This document shows, one piece after another, positions 15,598 to 23,052 of a DNA stretch of 62,193 nucleotides. The notes below the pieces were generated by a model. It was given only the letters and a program-made list of their open reading frames with translations, was not told the DNA's origin and made no database searches. The stretch comes from Chloroflexota bacterium (GTDB lineage Bacteria; Chloroflexota; UBA11872; UBA12225), in NCBI GenBank assembly GCA_030447525.1, contig JAUJOR010000003.1:1-62193 (forward strand), written 5' to 3'. The position numbers and the translations under genes are program-made. Each line of letters starts with the position of its first letter. The stretch's first letter is position 1.

Positions 15598-16229
15598 TGG
15601 CGCTCGTCGAGTACCTGGTCGCACGCGACGGGCCGCCACCACCGCGCGGTCTGGCGTACGACTACCTCGTGGGCGGCGACGGCCTGTACGTCGCCGCCGA
15701 GAACGACCGCCTGGCTGCGCGGGTCCCGGTCGCGCACGCGACCGTCCGCGGGCTCCCACCGCTGCACGCGCTGGTCGACCTGCGCGGCGGCAGGCTGCCC
15801 CACTGCCTGTGGGAGCAGATCGTCGCCGCCGCCCGCGCCCAGCCGGAGCGCGAGCTGCTCCTGGCCGTCGCCGCCGCGGCCCACGGGTACAGCCTGCTCC
15901 GGCCGGCGCAGCTCGCAGGGCGGCTGCGGGTGTTCTACCGCCCCACGGCCGACGCGCTGCTCGAGATCCACTCGCACGGCGTCTTCCCGGCGCGCTTCAG
16001 CCCGACCGACGATGCCGACGAGCAGGGCTTCGGCCTGTACGGCGTGATCGGCCGGCTGGGCGGCGAGCGTCCGGAGGTGGCCCTGCGGGTGGGCGTCTAC
16101 GGCTACTTCATGCCGATCCCGTGGGAGGCGGTGTTCGAGGGCGACCGCGGCAGGTTCCGCGACACCCACTTCGACCCACCGGACGCAGACAGCGGCGGCC
16201 AGGGTGACGGCGATGGCGTACCGGATTGA
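15594..16229 (+). CDS. PRTRC system protein A (JAB-like)
   Basis: This 211-residue protein starts at ATGATG 15594, overlapping the stop of protein B. The segment LLEIHSHGVFPARFSPTDDADEQGFGLYGVIGRL (written here as the EIHSHG motif followed by SxxDDxDEQG) keeps the HxH and distal Asp expected of a JAB/MPN metallo-isopeptidase. A C-terminal GVYGYFMPIPWEAVFEG completes the domain. With the adjacent ThiF-like protein it resembles an E1 plus deconjugase pair. Its C-terminus overlaps the thiF start. Confidence 0.8.
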   Translation: MMALVEYLVARDGPPPPRGLAYDYLVGGDGLYVAAENDRLAARVPVAHATVRGLPPLHALVDLRGGRLPHCLWEQIVAAARAQPERELLLAVAAAAHGYSLLRPAQLAGRLRVFYRPTADALLEIHSHGVFPARFSPTDDADEQGFGLYGVIGRLGGERPEVALRVGVYGYFMPIPWEAVFEGDRGRFRDTHFDPPDADSGGQGDGDGVPD

Positions 16230-17085
16230 CCCGAGTTTGACCGGCGACGGGACGCAGCTCGTGCGCTGGGAGCGCGAGGCGACGATCGTGCTGGTGGGCT
16301 GCGGCGGGACCGGCGGCTTCCTCGCCGAGGCGGTGTGCCGCCTCTTGCTCGGCCGCGCCGCGCAGCTCTGCCTCGTCGATCCCGACCACGTGGAGCCCCA
16401 CAACGTCGCGCGCCAGGCCTTCGACCAGGCCGACCTGGGCCGGTTCAAGGCCGAGGTGCTGGCCGAGCGGCTCGCCCGCCGGTTCGGGCACGAGGTCGGC
16501 TACTCGGTGCTGCCCTACGACGCCGCGCTACACGCGGAGGTCTTCGGCGACGCCCGCAGCCGGCTGAACCTGCTGCTCGGGTGCGTCGACAACAGCGCGG
16601 CCCGCCGCGCGATCGCCGCGACGCTCGAGGGTCGTGGGTCGGCCTACGCCTACTCGCACCCACCACCCGTGTGGTGGCTCGATGCGGGCAACGGCCCCAA
16701 CAGCGGCCAGGTGCTGCTCGGTAACACGACGCGGCCGGAGGCCCTGCGCGGGGCGTTCGTCCCGTCAATCGAACTGTGCCGGGCGCTGCCGGCGCCGAGC
16801 CTGCAGCGGCCCGACCTGCTCGAAGCGCCGCCCGCGCCGCGGCCGATGCCCGACTGCGCCGAGGCGGTCGCCGCCGGCGACCAGGGGCCGACCGTGAACC
16901 AGGTGGCCGCCGCGCTCGCGGCGAGCTACGTCGAAAAGCTCCTGGCGGGGACGTGCCGCTGGATGGCGACCTACTTCGACATGGACGACGGGACGCTCGC
17001 CTGCGTCCCCGCCGAGCCCAAGTCGGTGGCCGCCATCGCCGGGCTGCACGTGAACGCCATCGCCCCGCCGACGCGCGCGGCCTGA
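16213..17085 (+). CDS. PRTRC system ThiF/E1-like protein
   Basis: This 290-residue protein from ATG 16213 (GTG 16204 also in frame) has the Rossmann ATP site IVLVGCGGTGGFLAEAV, then LCLVDPDHVEPHNVARQAF (Asp and Asn-Arg-Gln typical of E1 enzymes), LGRFKAEVLAERL and LLLGCVDNSAARRAI. It would adenylate the C-terminus of a ubiquitin-like or substrate protein. A clear catalytic Cys in the usual place is not obvious; Cys residues occur in the DCAEAV segment. It closes the PRTRC run and is followed by a strong terminator. Confidence 0.88.
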   Translation: MAYRIDPSLTGDGTQLVRWEREATIVLVGCGGTGGFLAEAVCRLLLGRAAQLCLVDPDHVEPHNVARQAFDQADLGRFKAEVLAERLARRFGHEVGYSVLPYDAALHAEVFGDARSRLNLLLGCVDNSAARRAIAATLEGRGSAYAYSHPPPVWWLDAGNGPNSGQVLLGNTTRPEALRGAFVPSIELCRALPAPSLQRPDLLEAPPAPRPMPDCAEAVAAGDQGPTVNQVAAALAASYVEKLLAGTCRWMATYFDMDDGTLACVPAEPKSVAAIAGLHVNAIAPPTRAA

Positions 17086-17110
17086 CCGCCGCTCCGCGCG
17101 ACCGACGACC

Positions 17111-17147
17111 GAGGGGAGCCGCTGTCGGCTCCCCTCTTCCTTTCTCT
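17111..17147 (+). terminator. Rho-independent terminator after thiF
   Basis: A perfect 10-bp stem (GAGGGGAGCC with GGCTCCCCTC) closes a six-base loop and is followed by TTCCTTTCTCT. It lies 25 bases after the ThiF stop and only 13 bases before the next start, so it divides the PRTRC transcript from the downstream genes. Confidence 0.8.
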
Positions 17148-17159
17148 GTGAGGTGATCG

Positions 17160-17813
17160 ATGGTCAACCCCGACACCCCGCGCGACGGCGGCGACGGGGG
17201 CGGCACGGCCGGGGCCAAGCCCGGCGCCACCGCCCTCCCGATCCTCCAGGCCGGCGGTTTCACCGCCACGGTGGACGCGTTCGCCTGGGAAGCCGACCCC
17301 GACCCGGCAGCGCGCCGGATGCGGCTGTGGTTCGTCTCGCTGCTCGGACCGCAGCAGGCGGTCAGGGCCCTGTGGGCGCGGCTCGTCAAGGGCGAACTCG
17401 CCACCTTCAGCCGCGAGGCGCTGGGCCAGGTCCACTTCTGCGCGCTGGCGCCGGAGGGCCCGCGGACCTGGCGGGCGTTCTCCGCCGCCCTGCCGGGCGC
17501 GTCGGGCCACCAACTCGTGCTGCTGCCCGAAGCGGCCCGCCACACCGCGAGCCGCGACGACTTCCTGCTCCTGCCGCGGACGACCGAGGAGGCGCCGCTG
17601 CTCCACGTCCGCTTCCTCGACCGGCGAGTCGACCTCCCGCTCCACGCAGGGTGGCGCGACTGGCTCTGGCAGCGCGCGCTGCGCGCCGGCGAGGCCGTCC
17701 CGCTCGAGGCCGAGGGCATCCTCGCCTACCGCTGCGCGCCCCAGCCGGAGGCGCTCGCCGCCGAGCTGTCGGCCGTCGTCGCGGCCGGCGCCCTGGGCGT
17801 GGACGGAGGGTGA
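17160..17813 (+). CDS. Hypothetical 217-residue protein after the PRTRC cassette
   Basis: ATG 17160 follows GTGAGGTGATCG, with a fair ribosome site. After a Gly-rich leader the protein is alpha/beta with RLWFVSLLGPQQAVRALWARLVKGE, then HQLVLLPEAARHT and LLHVRFLDRRVDLPLHAGWRDWLWQ. No known domain is recognised. Directly after the terminator it may have its own promoter or depend on read-through. Confidence 0.75.
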   Translation: MVNPDTPRDGGDGGGTAGAKPGATALPILQAGGFTATVDAFAWEADPDPAARRMRLWFVSLLGPQQAVRALWARLVKGELATFSREALGQVHFCALAPEGPRTWRAFSAALPGASGHQLVLLPEAARHTASRDDFLLLPRTTEEAPLLHVRFLDRRVDLPLHAGWRDWLWQRALRAGEAVPLEAEGILAYRCAPQPEALAAELSAVVAAGALGVDGG

Positions 17814-17817
17814 GGCC

Positions 17818-18174
17818 GTGCACGTGGTCCTCTACCTGAAGGCGCGCGTCCACGACCGCGCGGCGCTCACCCGCGCCGCCCTCGCCGCGCGGGAGCGCGA
17901 GTGGGGCCCGCCGGCCGACGAGGACCGGCGGGCGCGCGCCGACCCCTCGCGCGCCCTGTACGAGCTGCTCTGGGCGAGCCACCCGAGCGCCGGCCCTCGA
18001 CGGGCCGAGGCGCTCGGCTTCGAGGTCGTCGAGAGCAAATACGAGACTCACGACCCGCCCGCATCCTCTCAGCCGAACAGGAGGAGCTGGAGGCCGCTGA
18101 CGACCAGGACCGCCTCCACGAGGCGAGGGAAGACGCGCTCGGGGACTCGGTCGAGGAGCCGTTTTCCGAGATAG
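17818..18174 (+). CDS. Hypothetical protein, 3' end running into tauE-like gene
   Basis: A GTG at 17818 opens a frame whose first 80 residues look coding (HVVLYLKARVHDRAALTRAALAARE and GFEVVESKYETHD). From about 18060 it becomes a Ser/Arg/Thr-rich shadow of the opposite-strand transporter. The natural stop was probably lost when the transporter gene was placed here. The two genes converge with a 106-base overlap. Confidence 0.58.
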   Translation: MHVVLYLKARVHDRAALTRAALAAREREWGPPADEDRRARADPSRALYELLWASHPSAGPRRAEALGFEVVESKYETHDPPASSQPNRRSWRPLTTRTASTRRGKTRSGTRSRSRFPR

Positions 18175-18797
18175 GTGCCGAGCACCATGACGACCCCGAT
18201 CGCCAGGCCGACCCCCACCGAGCCCGCCGTGAGGAGCGCGGCCCCACCGTAGACGACCAGCTTCACCGCATGCATCGTGAGCGCGGTCAGCGCCTCGGTC
18301 CCGATGTAGGCCCCCTTCACCAGGCCGTACGCGAGGAAGAACGGCGCCGCCAGCGGCCCGACCGTCCCAACGAGCGCCGACAGGAACCCCGAGACGGCGC
18401 CGAGGCCGGCGAAGCCGTGCAAGCCCAGCCGCGCCTGCCGTCCGAGCGAGGTGTGCCGGTAGGCGACGGTCAGCAGCAGGAAGGCGCCGAGGACGCGCTT
18501 CAGCGCCGGCGCAGGCGCGCTCGTGAAGATCAGGCTGCCGGCGACCGCCAGCGGCACGGCGCCGATCGCGAACCAGCCGACGACCGGCCAGACCAGCTCG
18601 CGGCGGTTGAAGACGACGCGCGAGGCGTTTCCGACGAGCTGCACCACTGTCAGGATCGGCACCGCCTCGCGCACGCCGAACGCCCACACCAGCACGGGCA
18701 GGAGCACGACGGCGCCGCCGAAGCCCGCCACCGCGGCCAGCGCGCTGGCGAACAGCGCCACGACCGTGACGGCGGCGGGGACGAGGAGATCGGTCAT
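18069..18797 (-). CDS. TauE/SafE family membrane transporter
   Basis: This is a 242-residue integral membrane protein. ATG 18797 is preferred to GTG 18812 because GGCGGAGG lies at the right distance. It has about eight hydrophobic segments and the two family repeats: an AAVAGFGGAVVLLPVLVWAFG opening and a second SGFLSALVGTVGPLAAPFFL. TauE/SafE proteins export sulfite, sulfoacetate or related anions. It is the only minus-strand gene in the 23-kb element block and sits between PRTRC and methyltransferase genes, so it looks like inserted cargo. Confidence 0.86.
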   Translation of the reverse strand: MTDLLVPAAVTVVALFASALAAVAGFGGAVVLLPVLVWAFGVREAVPILTVVQLVGNASRVVFNRRELVWPVVGWFAIGAVPLAVAGSLIFTSAPAPALKRVLGAFLLLTVAYRHTSLGRQARLGLHGFAGLGAVSGFLSALVGTVGPLAAPFFLAYGLVKGAYIGTEALTALTMHAVKLVVYGGAALLTAGSVGVGLAIGVVMVLGTYLGKRLLDRVPERVFPRLVEAVLVVSGLQLLLFG

Positions 18798-18880
18798 CGC
18801 GGCCTCCGCCACCGTGCCGCGGCGCGGCAGCGGGGCGCGCCGTCAGCGGGCACCGCCCGACCAGAGCGAAAGGAGCTTCG

Positions 18881-18931
18881 ATGCACCACCAGACTTACGT
18901 TCAACTTCACTCCTGGGTCGGACACGGATGA
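18881..18931 (+). CDS. Possible 16-residue leader peptide
   Basis: AAAGGAGC at 18869-18876 precedes ATG 18881, which encodes a 16-residue peptide (HHQTYVQLHSWVGHG after Met) whose TGA overlaps the methyltransferase start codon (ATGA). It may couple translation of the methyltransferase or be the remnant of a longer gene lost at the transporter junction. Confidence 0.3.
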   Translation: MHHQTYVQLHSWVGHG

Positions 18932-19245
18932 GTCGACTCGCGAGCCAGGCCTCAGCCGGCTTCTTCCCCACGCCGCCGCGCGTGGTTGCGGCGCTGTGCC
19001 GCCATCTGGCCCCCGCCAACAGCGCCGCCAAGCGGGTCGTACGCGTCCTCGACCCCTGCGCCGGCACCGGCGAGCCCGCGGCGGCGCTCGCGCGGGCTCT
19101 CGGCGGTGAGAGCTACGGCGTCGAGATCAACCGGGAGCGCGCCGAGCAGTGCCGCGCCCGGCTCGACCACGTGCTCGCCACCAGCGCGTTCTCGATCCGC
19201 CTGGCCAACAGCGCATTCTCGCTCTTGTGGCTCAACCCTCCCTAC
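18928..19245 (+). CDS. DUF6094-type DNA methyltransferase, 5' exon
   Basis: This exon encodes the first 106 residues of a SAM-dependent N6-adenine-type methyltransferase. ASAGFFPTPPRVV is the family opening, LDPCAGTGE (41-49) is the SAM-binding motif, YGVEINRERAEQCR follows, and LWLNPPY (NPPY at 103-106) is the catalytic motif. Coding sequence then breaks off into a group II intron, and the matching second half resumes at 22303. Spliced, the gene would encode about 355 residues and overlap the SNF2 helicase gene. DUF6094 methyltransferases are regular members of PRTRC-type elements. Confidence 0.82.
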
Positions 19246-19904
19246 CTGCGATCCGTTCCCTCGAAACCGGCGGCCTAGCCACCGGGGGATAAGGGGCTGA
19301 GACGGTTTCACCCCGTCTCAGACAACTTGGTGTCCGATGTGGGGTGCGGAGGTTCCGACTCAGGAGCCTCCAATTCCCCACCGCCGCGGTGAACGGCGAA
19401 ATGCGTCTTCCCCACGGTAGCGACTGGTCCTCAATCCGTGAAGCGGGAAGAAAACCGGTACCCGCCCCTAGTCCGAAGGGGCGCACCGGGAGCAGGCAGC
19501 TATGGGCAGTAAGTCTGAAAGGACCCTGCGCGCCAGCGGCTTCGACCGCGCCGCGCGCAGGCAAACGCACGCATGAACCATCGTAAGGTTTGCCCCAGCC
19601 AAACGGACTGACAGGCTGGACCCAAAAGGGATTGGCCAGGGGCCGGAGTGATGTATGGCGCTCCGGCATTCACCCCCGACGGCCCGGTGGACAGTGCGGC
19701 CCTACCGCTGCATAAAACGGACACCCGGAACGGAGTAACCCCGCCCGCGCTCTCCGCATGGTCGATGGCGGAGCAGGCGCCACCCGCATGCGCGGGCGGC
19801 GGAAGGATGGTCCAAGAAGCCAATGCCCTGGGGAAAGCCCAGGGATATGCAGACGTGGACCACGACAGTAGGAATGTAGAGCTGTCAGTAGGAGTTCACA
19901 CGTC

Positions 19905-21674
19905 ATGAGCACGACGGACACGACGGGAGCAGTGGCTTCACCGCCCCCGTCGCTCACGCCAGTGTATGAATGGAAGGATCTGCCCTGGAAGCAGTTCCAG
20001 CGCCGGACCTTCAAGCTGCAAACGCGGATCTACAGAGCCTCCGGTCGTGGCGATACGAAGACCGTCCACAGATTGCAACGGCTCTTGATGAAGTCCTGGG
20101 CGGCACGCTGTCTCGCCGTCAGGAAGGTCACGCAGGACAACCGCGGCAAGAAGACCGCCGGAGTGGATGGGGTAAAAGCCCTCTATCCACACCAGCGGCT
20201 CGCCCTTGCCCGGACGCTTGCGCCGGCCGCCACGGGGCGCCCCGTCCGCCGGGTCTGGATTCCCAAGCCCGGCAAGACGGAAAAGCGCCCGCTGGGTATC
20301 CCGACGATGCGAGACCGCGCGGCGCAGACCCTCGTACGGTTCGCGCTGGAACCCGAGTGGGAGACTCGCTTCGAGCCACACAGCTACGGGTTCCGCCCAG
20401 GACGCTCCTGCCACGATGCCATCGAAGCGGTATTCGAGGCCATCAAGTCCAAGGCCAAATACGCCCTGGACGCGGATATCGCCGCCTGCTTCGACCGCAT
20501 CAACCACCAGGCACTGCTGGACAAACTCCGCACCTTCCCGGCGCTGCGACGGGTCATCCGTGGATGGCTCAAAGCGGGCGTCATGGATGGTGCGGACCTG
20601 TTCCCCACCGACGAGGGTACACCCCAAGGTGGGGCCATCTCCCCGCTGCTCGCCAACGTCGCGCTGCACGGACTCGAAACGCACATCCGCGCCGCATTCC
20701 CCGAGTGCTTCCAGGGCCAACGCTACTGGAAGCCCCTGGTGGTGCGGTATGCGGACGATTTCGTGGTCCTGCATCCCGACAAGACGGTCATCGAGGAAGT
20801 GCGCCAGATCGCCAACACGTGGTTAGCCGGCATGGGGCTGGAATTGAAGCCCAGCAAGACCAGGGTCGCCCACACGCTCCTCAAGCACGAGGGGCGCGCG
20901 GGGTTCGACTTCCTGGGGTTCACCGTGCGCCAGTTCCCGGTCGGTCGACACCGCTCGGCCAGGGGCACGCGCGGCGCCATACTGGGATTCAAGACCCTCA
21001 TCAAGCCAAGCGCAGACGCGCAGAAGCAACACCTCTCGGCCATCGCGGACGTGGTACGCCGCCACCGCCAGAGCCTCCACGAGGCGCTGGTGGAGCACCT
21101 CAACCCCAAGGTTGTGGGCTGGGCGAAGTACTACTCCACCAAGGTGGCCAAAGACGTGTACAGCAGGATGGACCACCTGGTCTACCTGAAGCTGAAGCGC
21201 TGGGCCGAACGCCGTCATCCCAACAAGTCGAAGCGCTGGGTGGCCGACCGTTATTGGCACACCCGGCGTGGACGCATGTGGAACTTCGGGCCAAGGAAGG
21301 GGCTGGTGCTGGCGTGGTACGCCGACACTCCCATTCGGCGGCACGTGAAGGTGAGGGGGACCAAGAGCCCCTTCGACGGCGACTGGGCCTACTGGGCGAG
21401 CCGGACGGGAGCACACCCCGAGCTGCCGACGCGAGTGGCAAGGCTGCTCAAGCGACAGCAGGGGCGCTGCGCCCGCTGTGGACTGTGCTTCACCAGTGAA
21501 GACCTGCCAGAGGTCGACCACATCACCCCCAAGCACCTTGGAGGAATTGATGCCTACTTCAACTGGCAGTTGCTTCACGGACATTGCCACGACCAGAAGA
21601 CGGCCGCCGACGGTTCGTATCGGCAGCGGTCGACGGAGGTACCCGTGTCAAGGGCCAAAATACTCCGCAGCTAG
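19905..21674 (+). CDS. ltrA: Group II intron reverse transcriptase/maturase with HNH
   Basis: This 589-residue protein is full length. The reverse transcriptase domain contains KKTAGVDGVK, RPLGIPTMRDR, SYGFRPGRSCHDAI, DADIAACFD, TPQGGAISPLL and the catalytic YADD (282-285). Maturase domain X follows (HLNPKVVGWAKYYS, then WAERRHP). The C-terminal HNH endonuclease (about 520-575) has CARCG, VDHITPKHLGG and HCHDQKT. It should promote splicing of its intron and copy it into target DNA. No inactivating change is visible, so the intron may still be mobile. Confidence 0.95.
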   Translation: MSTTDTTGAVASPPPSLTPVYEWKDLPWKQFQRRTFKLQTRIYRASGRGDTKTVHRLQRLLMKSWAARCLAVRKVTQDNRGKKTAGVDGVKALYPHQRLALARTLAPAATGRPVRRVWIPKPGKTEKRPLGIPTMRDRAAQTLVRFALEPEWETRFEPHSYGFRPGRSCHDAIEAVFEAIKSKAKYALDADIAACFDRINHQALLDKLRTFPALRRVIRGWLKAGVMDGADLFPTDEGTPQGGAISPLLANVALHGLETHIRAAFPECFQGQRYWKPLVVRYADDFVVLHPDKTVIEEVRQIANTWLAGMGLELKPSKTRVAHTLLKHEGRAGFDFLGFTVRQFPVGRHRSARGTRGAILGFKTLIKPSADAQKQHLSAIADVVRRHRQSLHEALVEHLNPKVVGWAKYYSTKVAKDVYSRMDHLVYLKLKRWAERRHPNKSKRWVADRYWHTRRGRMWNFGPRKGLVLAWYADTPIRRHVKVRGTKSPFDGDWAYWASRTGAHPELPTRVARLLKRQQGRCARCGLCFTSEDLPEVDHITPKHLGGIDAYFNWQLLHGHCHDQKTAADGSYRQRSTEVPVSRAKILRS

Positions 21675-21690
21675 CATCGGTGGTGTGCAG

Positions 21691-22149
21691 ATGGCACGAT
21701 CTAACCCCATGACGGAACCCGCAGTGACATCGGCTTACAGTTTCGTGAGCAGCGTCAATAAGGACCGATCTGGGGACATCGTCAAGCGCCTCCAAACATC
21801 CAATCAGGCTCACGTTCCAGACGACGAGGCCAAACCCGTGGAGATCTACGTTCTCAACGGAGCAGAGCGCGTCGTCGCGGGCCTCGTAGCCAGAGTCATA
21901 TGGGGGTGGTTTGAGATCGTTGCCATCTGGGTCGACGAGGATTTGCGCGGCCGGGGCCTGGGCACGGAACTCATGGGACGAGGCGAGACGGAGGCGCGCG
22001 AAAAGGGCGCAACCGCAGCTCGGTTCAGCACATGGGATTTCCAGGCTCTAGGTTTCTATGAGCGCCTCGGCTACACACAATACGGACGACTCGACAACTA
22101 TCCCCCTGGGCACACCGTGTATTACCTACACAAGAAACTCAGCGGATAG
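21691..22149 (+). CDS. GNAT N-acetyltransferase inside the intron
   Basis: This 152-residue protein from ATG 21691 (ATG 21709 also possible) lies 16 bases after the maturase stop. It has the GNAT acetyl-CoA motif as VDEDLRGRGLGTELMGRGE (RGRGLG), a preceding FEIVAIWV strand, and the C-terminal ALGFYERLGY. The substrate is unknown; the layout fits small-molecule or protein N-acetyltransferases. Base composition is visibly lower in GC than the surrounding element, which suggests separate acquisition. It lies between the maturase and domain V, so it travels inside intron domain IV. Confidence 0.87.
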   Translation: MARSNPMTEPAVTSAYSFVSSVNKDRSGDIVKRLQTSNQAHVPDDEAKPVEIYVLNGAERVVAGLVARVIWGWFEIVAIWVDEDLRGRGLGTELMGRGETEAREKGATAARFSTWDFQALGFYERLGYTQYGRLDNYPPGHTVYYLHKKLSG

Positions 22150-22229
22150 TCCCGTCGGCCGCCCGCGCCGGGCCTCACCGCGCATCCTGACCACGCGCCA
22201 CTCAAGCGCTGCGGACTAATACTGTCGAG

Positions 22230-22264
22230 GAGCCGGATGAGGGGAAACCCTCATGTCCGGTTTT
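22230..22264 (+). ncRNA. Group II intron domain V
   Basis: A 35-nt hairpin: the 7-bp basal stem AGCCGGA with TCCGGTT (one G-U pair), a two-base TG bulge at 22254-22255, the upper stem TGAGGG with CCCTCA, and a GAAA tetraloop (22244-22247). The AGC catalytic triad is at 22231-22233. All features needed for the ribozyme active site are present. Confidence 0.93.
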
Positions 22265-22265
22265 G

Positions 22266-22299
22266 TAGGCGGGCGGGCACAGGCAACTGCGCTCGCCTA
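22266..22299 (+). ncRNA. Group II intron domain VI stem
   Basis: TAGGCGGGCG pairs with CGCTCGCCTA (one G-U pair) immediately after domain V. No bulged adenosine is obvious on the 3' strand of this long stem, so either the helix refolds or splicing is by hydrolysis. Confidence 0.65.
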
Positions 22300-22302
22300 G
22301 CC

Positions 22303-23052
22303 AGCGGCGCCGACGACGAGAAGCGCCGCCTCGAGCACGCGTTCCTGACCAGCCTGTCGCGGGCGCTCTGCCCAGGCGGCGTGCTCGCGTTCATTGTGCC
22401 GCAGGTGCGCCTCGCCGTCTCGGCGCGCTACCTGGCGGCCCACTACGCCGGCTTCCGCGCCTACCGCTTCCCCGACCCCGAGTACGGCGCCTTCCGCCAG
22501 ATGGTCCTGCTCGCGACCAAGAAGCCGCAGGCAACCGCCGATCCGGCGGGGCAGGCGCGGCTCGACGCCTGGAGCACGGGCGACCTGCCGCCGCTGCCCG
22601 ACGAGCCCGACGCGCCGCCGGTCGTCGTGCCGGCGCTCCCGCGGGCCGAGATCCTGTTCGCGCCGCTCGCGTTCGACCCGCACCTGGCGGCGCAGGAAGC
22701 GCGGCGGCGCGGGGTCTGGGCGCAGCCCGCCTTCGCCGAGCAGCTCTGGCCGCCCGACGAGCGTCCGGTCCGCCCGCTGATGCCGTTGCGGCGGGGGCAC
22801 CTGGCGCTCCTGATCGCCGCCGGCCTCTTGAACAACGTCGTGCTCCGCCAGGGTGGGCGCCGCGTGCTGGTGAAGGGCCGCAGCCGCAAGGAGCTGGTGC
22901 GCGCCGAGAGCGAGGACGAGCACACGGACGTGCAGATCGAGGTGCTGCGCACGTCCGTGGTGGTGCTCGATCTCGACTCGGGCGCCGTCGAGGTGGTCGA
23001 CCAAGGCGGCAGGGCGGAGGCGGCCCCCGAGCGGGACGCTGAAGCCGCATGA
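22303..23052 (+). CDS. DUF6094-type DNA methyltransferase, 3' exon
   Basis: The frame resumes with SGADDEKRRLEHAFL, then LCPGGVLAFIVPQ and YRFPDPEYGAFRQMVLLATKK, which are the standard continuation after NPPY in this family. The remaining C-terminal 130 residues are less conserved and include a beta-rich segment (TDVQIEVLRTSVVVLDLDSG). The stop overlaps the ATG of the SNF2 gene (ATGA). Without intron splicing this exon has no ribosome site and the protein would lack its SAM site. Confidence 0.85.
   Translation, partial: SGADDEKRRLEHAFLTSLSRALCPGGVLAFIVPQVRLAVSARYLAAHYAGFRAYRFPDPEYGAFRQMVLLATKKPQATADPAGQARLDAWSTGDLPPLPDEPDAPPVVVPALPRAEILFAPLAFDPHLAAQEARRRGVWAQPAFAEQLWPPDERPVRPLMPLRRGHLALLIAAGLLNNVVLRQGGRRVLVKGRSRKELVRAESEDEHTDVQIEVLRTSVVVLDLDSGAVEVVDQGGRAEAAPERDAEAA

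Larger units (their letters stand above)
19246..22302 (+). mobile_element. Group II intron with maturase and GNAT cargo
   Basis: The intron interrupts the methyltransferase directly after NPPY. The 3' side is clear: a canonical domain V at 22230-22264 and a domain VI stem at 22266-22299. The 5' end is placed at 19246 (CTGCGATCC, near the usual GUGYG) because removal of 19246-22302 or 19246-22299 rejoins the gene in frame; boundaries are good to a few bases. Domain I (19246-19900) is rich in structured non-coding sequence. Domain IV carries a maturase with an HNH domain and, unusually, a second gene for an acetyltransferase. The HNH-bearing maturase places it in a chloroplast-like class rather than class C. 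Confidence 0.86.

Noticed and set aside
19297..19321. Hairpin with 9-bp stem as a transcription terminator
   Set aside because: It lies inside domain I of the group II intron and has no T run. It is better explained as intron RNA structure.
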